A DNA stretch of 23,237 nucleotides from Actinomycetota bacterium (GTDB lineage Bacteria; Actinomycetota; Acidimicrobiia; Acidimicrobiales; JAMCPL01). The position numbers and the translations under genes were made by a program. The notes under the pieces were generated by a model. The model did not search any database and was not told the DNA's origin. It saw only the letters and a program-made list of their open reading frames with translations. The stretch's first letter is position 1. Each line of letters starts with the position of its first letter. Location of the stretch: assembly GCA_023379725.1 (NCBI GenBank), contig JAMCPC010000089.1:1-23237 (forward strand). The letters are read 5' to 3'. Below are positions 14,942 through 21,243 of the stretch, one piece after another.

Positions 14942-15143
14942 AGAGGCTCAGCGGATAGGCAGGTTGGATCAGGGAGCCGTTCATCCGGACGAGCAGGGCA
15001 AGGAGGAGGAGGAGGAGAGGCAGGCTGGAGCGCCTGCCTGACGACGACAAACCATGACCGGCTTACGCCACAGGTCATGGCTACCGATTGTCATGCGAAA
15101 TCCGGGGGGCGGTGCGCCCGAGATGTCTATCCGCTGAGCCTCT
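14942..15143 (+). ncRNA. Candidate structured RNA closed by a 17-20 bp terminal helix
   Basis: GAGGCTCAGCGGATAG at 14943-14958 is perfectly complemented at 15127-15142. Flanking A-U adds a pair, and inside it a G-U, C-G and A-U extend the helix when read as plus-strand RNA (the G-U would be a C-A mismatch on minus). Internal hairpins: AGGCAGGC (15018-15025) with 15032-15039, CCATGACC (15052-15059) with 15073-15080, and GGGCG (15107-15111) with 15115-15119. A GGA repeat at 15002-15016 is left single-stranded. The CCATGACC stem extends slightly better on minus, so the strand is not settled. It matches no SRP, 6S, RNase P or tmRNA motif I know. A short MITE with terminal inverted repeats and a TAA duplication is the alternative. 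Confidence 0.5.
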
Positions 15144-15307
15144 AAATAACCATAAGTTCTCGCCGGGCGTATAATGTCACACTATTTACAAGACAGGCCA
15201 CTAGGATAATAGAAAATCACAACTCCCGTACCACAAGCCGGTAACAAAAAGTACCGTTCCTCGAATATAGCTCGAATATAGTGAGTACAGCCGCTACAAA
15301 TGGGAAA
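15144..15307. other. Gene-free stretch with TATAAT, an 11-bp tandem and a weak hairpin
   Basis: No convincing gene between the inverted-repeat element and the small zinc-knuckle gene. It holds a perfect TATAAT at 15170-15175 on plus without a good -35. An exact 11-bp tandem CTCGAATATAG lies at 15260-15270 and 15271-15281. A weak CGGTA/TACCG stem near 15240-15257 could end the minus-strand transcript of the zinc-knuckle gene. Confidence 0.5.
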
Positions 15308-15565
15308 CTACAGCTCCCTCTCTTCCTGCTCGGTGACCCCGTTGGAATGCAGATCGTCATTGTCATACTGCATCTCTCCATCTGCTCCCTCTCGACTGGT
15401 CGAGCCATTGAGAATATCTTCCCACTCTTCCTGCTCGGCCATACACCAGGCTGCATGATCATCGTCACCTTCGGCACCACATTCCGGGCATCTACGATGC
15501 AGGGATGAAGTGGAGCGCTTCATGCTACGAGCTTCTTCGAAACGACGGTGCCGTCCTTTTTTCAC
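15308..15565 (-). CDS. Small C2HC zinc-knuckle-like protein, function unknown
   Basis: 85 residues. A basic N-terminus (KKGRHRRFEEARSMKR) is followed by CPECGAEGDDDHAAWC, which can be read as C-x2-C-x7-H-x3-C using Cys26, Cys29, His37 and Cys41, a plausible single zinc site. The C-terminal half is very acidic (Glu/Asp/Asn/Gln). The GTG start has an excellent AGGAGG eight bases upstream, the strongest ribosome site in the window, which supports a real gene. It is divergent from the 73-aa gene across 93 bases. Basic head plus zinc site suggests nucleic-acid or ribosome binding, by inference only. Confidence 0.7.
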   Translation of the reverse strand: MKKGRHRRFEEARSMKRSTSSLHRRCPECGAEGDDDHAAWCMAEQEEWEDILNGSTSREGADGEMQYDNDDLHSNGVTEQEEREL

Positions 15566-15639
15566 CAGTACATCCTCCTATCTATGTTGTTGGCGATAGA
15601 CACCCAGTCTACGCATGCCACCACCATGAGAATATTAAT

Positions 15640-15651
15640 CATAGTATAGAC
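15640..15651. promoter_or_regulatory. Candidate shared -10 between two divergent small genes
   Basis: CATAGTATAGAC contains TAGTAT/TATAGA on plus, only 9-12 bases before the ATG at 15659, which would give a leaderless or nearly leaderless message. On minus it contains TATACT for the zinc-knuckle gene, which then has a leader of about 70 bases. Same core as the element at 14924-14933. Confidence 0.4.
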
Positions 15652-15658
15652 TGGTATT

Positions 15659-15880
15659 ATGACTGATTTCAACCCAGACGACATGATTGCACGCTTTCGA
15701 GAACGAGCAGAGGCCGTACAGCGTCGTGGAGTGCCACCGGTAGAAGGACCAGAGCGCCAACGCTTCATTGCCCAAGCACGTCTGGACTATCTCGACTTCG
15801 CCATGCTGGCAGACGCAAAACCCAGCCTGGACGATGGGATACTGACGCTTCGAATCGATCTCAGAGCATCAGACAACTGA
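15659..15880 (+). CDS. Small conserved-looking hypothetical protein, 73 aa
   Basis: Reads MTDFNPDDMIARFRERAEAV, then VPPVEGPERQRFIAQARLDYLDFAMLADAKPSLDDGILTLRIDLR. It has the look of a small actinobacterial family with a helical basic N-terminal half and a closing beta strand; I recognise the pattern but no function. No signal peptide or membrane segment. The ATG has no Shine-Dalgarno, but a -10-like box lies just upstream. Codon use is ordinary and the protein is not repetitive, unlike the spurious frames on the other strand. Divergent from the zinc-knuckle gene and convergent with the cold-shock-like gene. Confidence 0.72.
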   Translation: MTDFNPDDMIARFRERAEAVQRRGVPPVEGPERQRFIAQARLDYLDFAMLADAKPSLDDGILTLRIDLRASDN

Positions 15881-15891
15881 GATAACTCCCT

Positions 15892-15908
15892 CCGGCAGCT
15901 AAAGCCGG
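15892..15908 (+). terminator. Weak hairpin after the 73-aa gene
   Basis: CCGGC (15892-15896) and GCCGG (15904-15908) enclose AGCTAAA, 11 bases after the stop. No U-tract follows on plus. It may act as a weak terminator or as a flanking hairpin of the larger inverted-repeat element. Confidence 0.3.
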
Positions 15909-15910
15909 TG

Positions 15911-16069
15911 GTTAGTGGCGTGTACTAGGAGCGTAGGACAGAACCGTACTACGATACAAGATATTGTGGTTGTTTTACGGCGGAGCCACAAGATATAGGG
16001 TTGCTGGAAGAACAGCCGGGGGTTCTGTCCCACGCTCCTAGTGGCCCATTTGCGAGGCAGACCACTAAC
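15911..16069. ncRNA. Second long inverted-repeat element with nested hairpins
   Basis: Outer arms GTTAGTGG (15911-15918) and its complement (16062-16069) enclose a 22-base inner stem, 15924-15945 against 16021-16042, with one mismatch that becomes a G-U pair if read on minus. The 75-base loop holds TTGTGG/CCACAA (15964-15969 with 15986-15991) and GCTG/CAGC (16003-16006 with 16013-16016). The 3' outer arm overlaps the stop of the cold-shock-like gene. It lies between convergent genes, so it could be a bidirectional processing or termination structure, an independent RNA, or a palindromic mobile-element remnant. It shares no sequence with the element at 14942. Confidence 0.45.
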
Positions 16070-16415
16070 GATCAATCTTCACTACAGGATACGGCTCCAT
16101 TACTCCAAAATGACCCGGAACAAGTGAATATGCTACCATCGCACCCGGCATAACAGTACGAGTCCCGTCACTTATAGCCGTACAATGGAACCGGAGTCCG
16201 TCTTGGACAGTCTCGCTGTTACTGGACTCTCCGCTGATAGCATCTCTACTACCTACCTCTCCGCTGCTATCAGCACCTCTATCAGCAGGCTCATTACCTA
16301 CAGAGTAATTGCTACCAGATTTACTTCCCGTGATCATGCTGATCACACCCACCCCCCTTGATTCGTCGTAAGAATCAACCACGCCCAGTATCATAGAACT
16401 GCTATTGCCGCTCAA
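16065..16415 (-). CDS. Cold-shock-domain-like protein interrupted by a low-complexity insertion
   Basis: The first strand reads SSSMILGVVDSYDESRGVGVI and the last part is LRFHCTAISDGTRTVMPGAMVAYSLVPGHFGVMEPYPVVKI. Together they match a cold-shock-type OB fold (GVV...FHCT.I.DG.R...G..V.Y). About 45 residues rich in Ser/Gly/Asp/Glu separate the halves, where the normal domain has a short loop. Start is TTG at 16415 inside a TTGA overlap with the hisG stop, with AAAGG seven bases upstream; an ATG at residue 8 is an alternative. Last gene of the rib-hisG operon. Probable nucleic-acid binder; function not shown. Confidence 0.65.
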   Translation of the reverse strand: MSGNSSSMILGVVDSYDESRGVGVISMITGSKSGSNYSVGNEPADRGADSSGEVGSRDAISGESSNSETVQDGLRFHCTAISDGTRTVMPGAMVAYSLVPGHFGVMEPYPVVKIDR

Positions 16416-17329
16416 TGCACTACCTTTGAGATGGGTATTTCCACAATATCGCTGGCACCTGCATCTTTCAACTCCGGTATGAGCGTATTGACATCCTTCT
16501 TCTCCACTACAGTCTCGACAGCATATCCACCTTCACCGGCCAATTTGGATATGGTAGGCGATTTCATGGATGGCAACAATTCAAGTAACCCATTCAATCC
16601 AGTCTCGGCCACATTGAGCTTGATCAGTACCTTACCTCGTGCCTCTAACGCCCCAGTCAAAAGGGTCATGATCTGCTCCATTGCGTGGAGACTATTGAGA
16701 TCCTGTGCACACTTTTTATTGGTAATCAACTCAGTACGAGATACCAGCAATGTCGAAATGATCTTTAGACCGGCAGCTTTGAGTGCCCTGCCAGTCTCAG
16801 TTATCTCCACCACTGCATCGACGATCTCCGGCACCTTTGCTTCCGTGGCACCATAAGAAAGTTGGATATCTGTCTCTATGCCCAGCCGATCAAAGTAGCG
16901 TCGGGTCAACTGTGGATACTCGGTAGAGATTCTTACGCCGGATGGCAGCTCACTGGGGTCGTTGTAGGAAGAATCTCCCGGTACAGCAAGCACAACACGG
17001 ATAGGGTTGGCTGTGGCCTTTGAATAGGCCAACTCACCCAATGAGACCACATCCGCTCCTGTCTCTTCTATCCAGTCCCGTCCGGTAATACCGAGATCGA
17101 ATATCCCTCTCTCTACATATATGGGAATCTCTTGAGGTCTCAAAATCATCACTTCGCCTATACGAGGATCGTCTATGTATGCCCTGTAATCGACAGAAGA
17201 ACTCCGAGATACACTGAGGTCCGCTGCTTCGAATAATTCAAGAGTGGCTTTCTCAAGGGATCCCTTGGGTAGCACTATCCTCAGATCACGGCTTGCAGTA
17301 CCAGCACTGGTATCGTCTATGATATTCAC
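16412..17329 (-). CDS. hisG: ATP phosphoribosyltransferase, long form
   Basis: First enzyme of histidine synthesis: ATP plus PRPP gives phosphoribosyl-ATP. LRIVLPKGSLEKATLELFEAADL, RPQEIPIYVERGIFDLGITGRDWI, VRISTEYPQLTRRYF, and the PRPP-loop region EIVDAVVEITETGRALKAAGLKII are all present. At 305 residues it is the long form, with a C-terminal ACT-like regulatory domain (about 225-300) that in this family binds histidine for feedback and needs no HisZ. GTG start overlaps the ribH stop (GTGA). No other his gene is in the window, so hisG is carried by a riboflavin operon here. Confidence 0.96.
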   Translation of the reverse strand: MNIIDDTSAGTASRDLRIVLPKGSLEKATLELFEAADLSVSRSSSVDYRAYIDDPRIGEVMILRPQEIPIYVERGIFDLGITGRDWIEETGADVVSLGELAYSKATANPIRVVLAVPGDSSYNDPSELPSGVRISTEYPQLTRRYFDRLGIETDIQLSYGATEAKVPEIVDAVVEITETGRALKAAGLKIISTLLVSRTELITNKKCAQDLNSLHAMEQIMTLLTGALEARGKVLIKLNVAETGLNGLLELLPSMKSPTISKLAGEGGYAVETVVEKKDVNTLIPELKDAGASDIVEIPISKVVH

Positions 17330-17919
17330 GATTGTAGCCCTTTATGCACATCTTTCGTAGCCACAAGATGGCGAGAGAATATATCCACCATTTTCAATGC
17401 TACGGTCACTGCTTCGTATCCCTTATTACCGGTCCCCTTCTCTGAGCGCTCGAGTGCTTGTTGTTCGTTGTCCGTCGTAAGTACCCCGAAAACAACCGGC
17501 TTATCCACCTCGAGCATTACCTGCCGGATACCTGCTGCACACTCACCTGCCACATAGTCAAAGTGAGGTGTATCTCCCCTTATCACGGAGCCCAAACATA
17601 CAATTGCATCATAAGCATTACTCAAAGCCATCCGCCGCGCCGTCAGCGGAATCTCGAAAGCTCCCGGTACCCAGGTAACAGTAGCAACTTGAGGCGATAT
17701 ACCATATGCATCCAATGCTTCCAATGCCCCATCTAAAAGCCTCTTGGTTATTGATGAATTGAACAACGAACAGACCAATCCAATCCTGGCTCCTCTCGAC
17801 GCAGCCACCTTGGCATCCCCCCGAATAACTTTACTTACTTTAGACTCTATCTCCTGCCACTCGCTATCAGACAGATCTGACAGATTGGCATCAGGTGCAT
17901 TACCAGCCCTAAAGGACAT
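17326..17919 (-). CDS. ribH: 6,7-dimethyl-8-ribityllumazine synthase
   Basis: Condenses 5-amino-6-ribitylaminouracil with 3,4-dihydroxy-2-butanone 4-phosphate. Motifs: LVCSLFNSSIT, TWVPGAFEIPL, CLGSVIRGDTPHFDYV (catalytic His119) and FGVLTTDNEQQALERS. The 197 residues include a 40-residue acidic and basic N-terminal extension not needed for the fold (usual length about 155). ATG start with AAGGA seven bases upstream; it overlaps ribBA by 11 bases and hisG by 4. Confidence 0.97.
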   Translation of the reverse strand: MSFRAGNAPDANLSDLSDSEWQEIESKVSKVIRGDAKVAASRGARIGLVCSLFNSSITKRLLDGALEALDAYGISPQVATVTWVPGAFEIPLTARRMALSNAYDAIVCLGSVIRGDTPHFDYVAGECAAGIRQVMLEVDKPVVFGVLTTDNEQQALERSEKGTGNKGYEAVTVALKMVDIFSRHLVATKDVHKGLQS

Positions 17920-19135
17920 CGTCCAATCCTTCTATAAGATGTCCCATGCGCTCTCGTTTGGTGCGCAAATACTCTATATTCTCTGGATTGACGGCAGGCG
18001 GTAGTGCCACACGCTCAGTAATCACCAATCCAAATCCGTCCAGTCCGCCATACTTGGCGGGATTATTCGTCATCAATCTCATCTTGGTAACACCGAGATC
18101 TGCAAGTATCTGAGAGCCGATACCATACTCACGCACATCTACCGGCAATCCGAGATCGAGATTCGCATCGACAGTATCTCTCCCCTGCTCCTGCAGGCTG
18201 TATGCTCTCATCTTGTGACCAAGCCCGATTCCGCGACCTTCATGTCCTCTTAGATATACTATGACCCCCCTACCCTCTTCTCCTATCATCGACATCGCCT
18301 GCTGAAGCTGGACACCACAATCACATCGCATAGAGCCGAAGACGTCGCCAGTAAGACACTCTGAATGGACGCGAACCAGTACCGGCTCATCACCTGATAT
18401 GTTGCCCTTTACCAACGCGAAGTGCTGCTCGCCATCGAGTACCGATTCATACACCATGCCCTCACAGTCGCCGATTGCAGTAGGGATTCTGGCCTTTGAA
18501 ACAAGCTGGACCAATTTCTCATTACGCCTACGAAACTTAATCAGATCTGCAATGGATATAATTGGTAAATCATGCTCTGCTGCAAACTGTTTGAGCTCAG
18601 GGAGCCTGGCCATGCTCTTCTTGTCTGCGCTGACTATTTCGCATAACACACCACCCGGATAGAGACCAGCTGCCCTGGCCAGATCAATGGTAGCCTCTGT
18701 ATGTCCGCCGCGTTTCAATACTCCACCGGGAGAGTATCGCAAGGGAAAGACATGTCCAGGTCGATTAAAATCCTTTGGAAGTGAATTAGTGTCAACAAGT
18801 GCCCTTATGGTGGCAGTCCTATCTGCAGAAGAGATGCCAGAACTGGTACCATGTCTGTAATCGACGCTCACCGTAAAAGCCGTTCTTTGCGACTCTGTAT
18901 TGTATCTGTGCTCGATCATGAGCGGTAGGTCAAGCTCCTCCAGACGCTCCGGAGTAAGAGGTACGCAAATGACCCCGGAGGTATGCTCCAGGAAAAATGC
19001 AATCTTATCCGGCGTTACCGCTTCCGCAGCCATGACCAGATCGCCTTCGTTCTCTCTGTCCTCATCGTCTACTACGACGACCATGCCGCCGTTGCGAATA
19101 ACTTCTATCGCATCTTCTATACCAGCTAATGCCAC
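17909..19135 (-). CDS. ribBA: Bifunctional DHBP synthase / GTP cyclohydrolase II
   Basis: Feeds both branches of riboflavin synthesis. The N-terminal RibB domain shows DDEDRENEGDLVMAAE, HTSGVICVPL, and GGHTEATIDLARAAGLYPGGVLCEI. The C-terminal RibA domain shows VRVHSECLTGDVFGSMRCDC, giving zinc ligands Cys260, Cys271 and Cys273, and YLRGHEGRGIGLGHKMRAY. At 408 residues it is a normal-length fusion with both active sites intact. GTG start with AAGGAG eight bases upstream; overlaps ribD by 10 bases. Confidence 0.97.
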   Translation of the reverse strand: MALAGIEDAIEVIRNGGMVVVVDDEDRENEGDLVMAAEAVTPDKIAFFLEHTSGVICVPLTPERLEELDLPLMIEHRYNTESQRTAFTVSVDYRHGTSSGISSADRTATIRALVDTNSLPKDFNRPGHVFPLRYSPGGVLKRGGHTEATIDLARAAGLYPGGVLCEIVSADKKSMARLPELKQFAAEHDLPIISIADLIKFRRRNEKLVQLVSKARIPTAIGDCEGMVYESVLDGEQHFALVKGNISGDEPVLVRVHSECLTGDVFGSMRCDCGVQLQQAMSMIGEEGRGVIVYLRGHEGRGIGLGHKMRAYSLQEQGRDTVDANLDLGLPVDVREYGIGSQILADLGVTKMRLMTNNPAKYGGLDGFGLVITERVALPPAVNPENIEYLRTKRERMGHLIEGLDDVL

Positions 19136-20361
19136 CAGGTTCTCTCCTTAGGTTCTATAGATACCTTTATATCATCTCCCATGGGTGTGATTTCCACAAA
19201 CTGGCCTCGCCACAATTCATGCATACTCTGTACACCCGGACCACTGAACATCGGCCTTGCATCATCCCCTCCAAATAAAACCGGTGCCATATACAGGATA
19301 TATCTATCTATCATGCCTGCATTATGGAACTCATGGGCTACCGCAGACCCCCCTTCGACCAATACCGACATATAGCCCTCTTCAGCTAATCCTTTTAGCA
19401 AATCTGTTATGTCACCATCATACTCCCGAGCCGGAAGCACACGAGCACCCTGTGGAATCCTGCCGAGTACTATTCGTAATGGTTGGTGTATTTTTCGGTC
19501 GTCGCTTTCGCTCTTCTCCGGATGGTCATCACTGTGCAACCCAACAACCTCATAATCACTGCCGCTGGGGAAACGACCGCCTCTGGTATCTCCGGTATTT
19601 GTGGTACCTTTGGTATATCCTGCATATCCTATCTCCGGCGTCTCTGGCGTTTCCGACATCTCGGATTCCTCCTGCGTTTCCAGCGGTGCCGATACTCTTG
19701 TACCAAGCCGAACAGTTAGTTGTGGGTCATCTGAGCGCACTGTTCCGGCACCTACAATGATCACATCACTGCGCGATCTCATCAAATGGACATCTTTACG
19801 AGCAACCTCCCCGGTAATCCATTTACTGGACCCATCAGAGGCAGCAATCCTGCCGTCAACAGATACAGCCAATTTAAGAGTAACCCAAGGCATCCCTAAT
19901 ACCCTGTGCTTTATATAGGGCATTAGCAGTTCCTGCACTTCAGCAGTGAGTGTCCCTACTTCTACGTCGATATTCGCATCTTCCAACGCCTTAATGCCAG
20001 ATCCATTTACCTTTGGATCAGGATCCTGCATGGCTATGACAACTCTTTTGATACCGGCATCTATAATTGAGTTCACACACGGTGGTGTGCGACCATAGTG
20101 ACTACATGGTTCTAAAGTCACATAGAGGGTGGCACCTTCAGACGACTTGCCTGCCTGCTTAAGCGCATCCAGAGCTACGATCTCAGCATGTCTACCCGGT
20201 GGTGGTTCGGTAGCGCCTTCAAAGGCTTCTCCATCGCTATCGACCAGTATTGCACCCACCCAAGGGTTTGGCGATGTAGTGCCTACAATTTTAGATGCCA
20301 GTGCCAATGCACTGCCCATCATCGTTTCATCAAAAGAGGCTACCGATCCAGAAGGTGTCAC
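19126..20361 (-). CDS. ribD: Bifunctional riboflavin deaminase/reductase with internal insertion
   Basis: Deaminates the GTP cyclohydrolase II product, then reduces the ribosyl side chain. The deaminase zinc site is His58-Ala-Glu60 with Cys86 and Cys95 (HAEIVALDAL, PCSHYGRTPPC). The reductase domain begins PWVTLKLAVSVDGRIA, with SDVIIVGAGTVRSDDPQLTVR and later VLVEGGSAVAHEF. Between these, residues about 221-293 form an insertion rich in Glu/Thr/Pro/Gly (TPETPEIGYAGYTKGTTNTG) that raises the length to 411 from about 350-370. GTG start with a short TAGG ribosome site. First gene of the operon; ribE, often next in such clusters, is absent. Confidence 0.95.
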   Translation of the reverse strand: MTPSGSVASFDETMMGSALALASKIVGTTSPNPWVGAILVDSDGEAFEGATEPPPGRHAEIVALDALKQAGKSSEGATLYVTLEPCSHYGRTPPCVNSIIDAGIKRVVIAMQDPDPKVNGSGIKALEDANIDVEVGTLTAEVQELLMPYIKHRVLGMPWVTLKLAVSVDGRIAASDGSSKWITGEVARKDVHLMRSRSDVIIVGAGTVRSDDPQLTVRLGTRVSAPLETQEESEMSETPETPEIGYAGYTKGTTNTGDTRGGRFPSGSDYEVVGLHSDDHPEKSESDDRKIHQPLRIVLGRIPQGARVLPAREYDGDITDLLKGLAEEGYMSVLVEGGSAVAHEFHNAGMIDRYILYMAPVLFGGDDARPMFSGPGVQSMHELWRGQFVEITPMGDDIKVSIEPKERTWWH

Positions 20362-20408
20362 TATACCTACAATGTTAACCGATCAGACATATACATATAT
20401 GAGCACGA

Positions 20409-20428
20409 CCCCGCCCTTACGGACGGGG
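20409..20428 (-). terminator. Very stable hairpin with GTAA loop downstream of the YceI gene
   Basis: On minus, an 8-bp stem CCCCGTCC/GGGCGGGG (one G-U) closes a GTAA (GNRA) loop. Read on plus the G-U becomes a C-A mismatch, so minus is the likely sense. It lies 27 bases after the YceI stop and before ribD. No U-tract follows, which is common for actinobacterial terminators. The sequence also resembles the end hairpins of IS200/IS605-type elements. Confidence 0.55.
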
Positions 20429-20454
20429 CATTCTCGCCTAAAATCTGGTGATCC

Positions 20455-21030
20455 CTACCTCTTGATAGCTTGAACGTCCAGCTCCATTTTTATGTTCTTG
20501 CCTACAAGCACGCCACCGCCCTCTAATGCTTGATTCCAGGTCAGACCAAAGTCTTCCCGGTTAATCTCTGTGCTGGCAGTAAATCCCACACGATAAGTAT
20601 CGTTATATGCAACACTGGCACCTTCAAACTCAAGGTGTAGGTCGAGTGGTCTGGTGACTCCATGGACGGTCAATTCCCCATGGACAGTACCAGTACCATC
20701 AGAGTGTATATCTACTGAAGTACCCTTGTAGGTAATTTGAGGGTATTTCTCTACCTCCAGAAAATCTGCACTCTTCAGATGCCCATCACGCTGATCTTCG
20801 GAGGTCGATATGCTGGCTGCATCAATAGTTACATCCAGCGTAGTATTGGTAGGATCCTCTCCTATGGTAAAACTGCCTTCAAAGCTGGTAAATCTACCTC
20901 GAACCTTAGAAATCATAAGATGGCGTGCCACAAATTCCACCACCGTATGGGCTTTGTCTATATCATAAGTTCCACTAAGGGGAATTTTTACTCCGTTGTA
21001 ATCTCTGAGCACGCTCTCTGAATCTGCCAT
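20455..21030 (-). CDS. YceI-family lipid/isoprenoid-binding protein, cytoplasmic form
   Basis: A YceI-like lipocalin fold expected to bind an isoprenoid or amphipathic lipid. Family marks: GTYDIDKAHTVVEFVARHLMISKVRGRF, FEGSFTIGEDPTNTTLDVTIDAASI, DQRDGHLKSADFLEVEKYP, HGELTVHGVTRPLDLHLEF and REDFGLTWNQALEGGGVLVG. The 191 residues have no signal peptide, unlike periplasmic enterobacterial YceI. ATG start with AAAGGAG ten bases upstream. The 213-bp space to the divergent thioesterase gene holds its promoter region. Confidence 0.93.
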   Translation of the reverse strand: MADSESVLRDYNGVKIPLSGTYDIDKAHTVVEFVARHLMISKVRGRFTSFEGSFTIGEDPTNTTLDVTIDAASISTSEDQRDGHLKSADFLEVEKYPQITYKGTSVDIHSDGTGTVHGELTVHGVTRPLDLHLEFEGASVAYNDTYRVGFTASTEINREDFGLTWNQALEGGGVLVGKNIKMELDVQAIKR

Positions 21031-21126
21031 ATCTATTTCACTCCTTTAATCAATTCGTAGCTACCTGTTATGTAGCCTACCTTAACTTTACCTGTAGACA
21101 TCTACCAGATTGCTCTGTAAACACAT

Positions 21127-21183
21127 CTTGTACATGTCGATACTATCTTAGCGTAAGATCAAGTCATTAGTTGCGTGTACAAG
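21127..21183. promoter_or_regulatory. Nested inverted repeats in the yceI/thioesterase divergent region
   Basis: CTTGTACA (21127-21134) is perfectly inverted at 21176-21183, and between them is ATCTTA-GCG-TAAGAT (21145-21159). The two symmetric sites between divergent genes look like operator elements for a dimeric regulator; the shorter one has typical spacing. No regulator can be named. Confidence 0.35.
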
Positions 21184-21231
21184 CACATATTTTCATAAAC
21201 AAATCCATACCGAGGGCAGCCTTGATTGCAG

Positions 21232-21237
21232 TAAGAT
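21232..21237 (+). promoter_or_regulatory. Candidate -10 (TAAGAT) for a leaderless thioesterase message
   Basis: TAAGAT ends six bases before the GTG at 21244, so transcription would begin at the start codon. There is no Shine-Dalgarno in front of this GTG and no other in-frame start for about 40 codons, which fits leaderless translation. No clear -35. Confidence 0.4.
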
Positions 21238-21243
21238 AATGCC

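Noticed and set aside
14942..15143. SRP RNA, 6S RNA, RNase P RNA or tmRNA
   Set aside because: Conserved core motifs of these RNAs (SRP GNAR loop region, RNase P core segments, tmRNA tRNA-like ends) were not found on either strand; 6S was judged only by overall shape, which does not fit well.
15217..15480. An 87-aa minus-strand frame and a plus-strand frame (15281-15508) over the zinc-knuckle gene
   Set aside because: Both are shadows; the zinc-knuckle frame has AGGAGG at ideal spacing and a coherent Cys/His motif.
20362..20454. FMN riboswitch upstream of ribD
   Set aside because: The interval is under 100 bases and lacks the conserved FMN-aptamer segments; only one simple hairpin is present.
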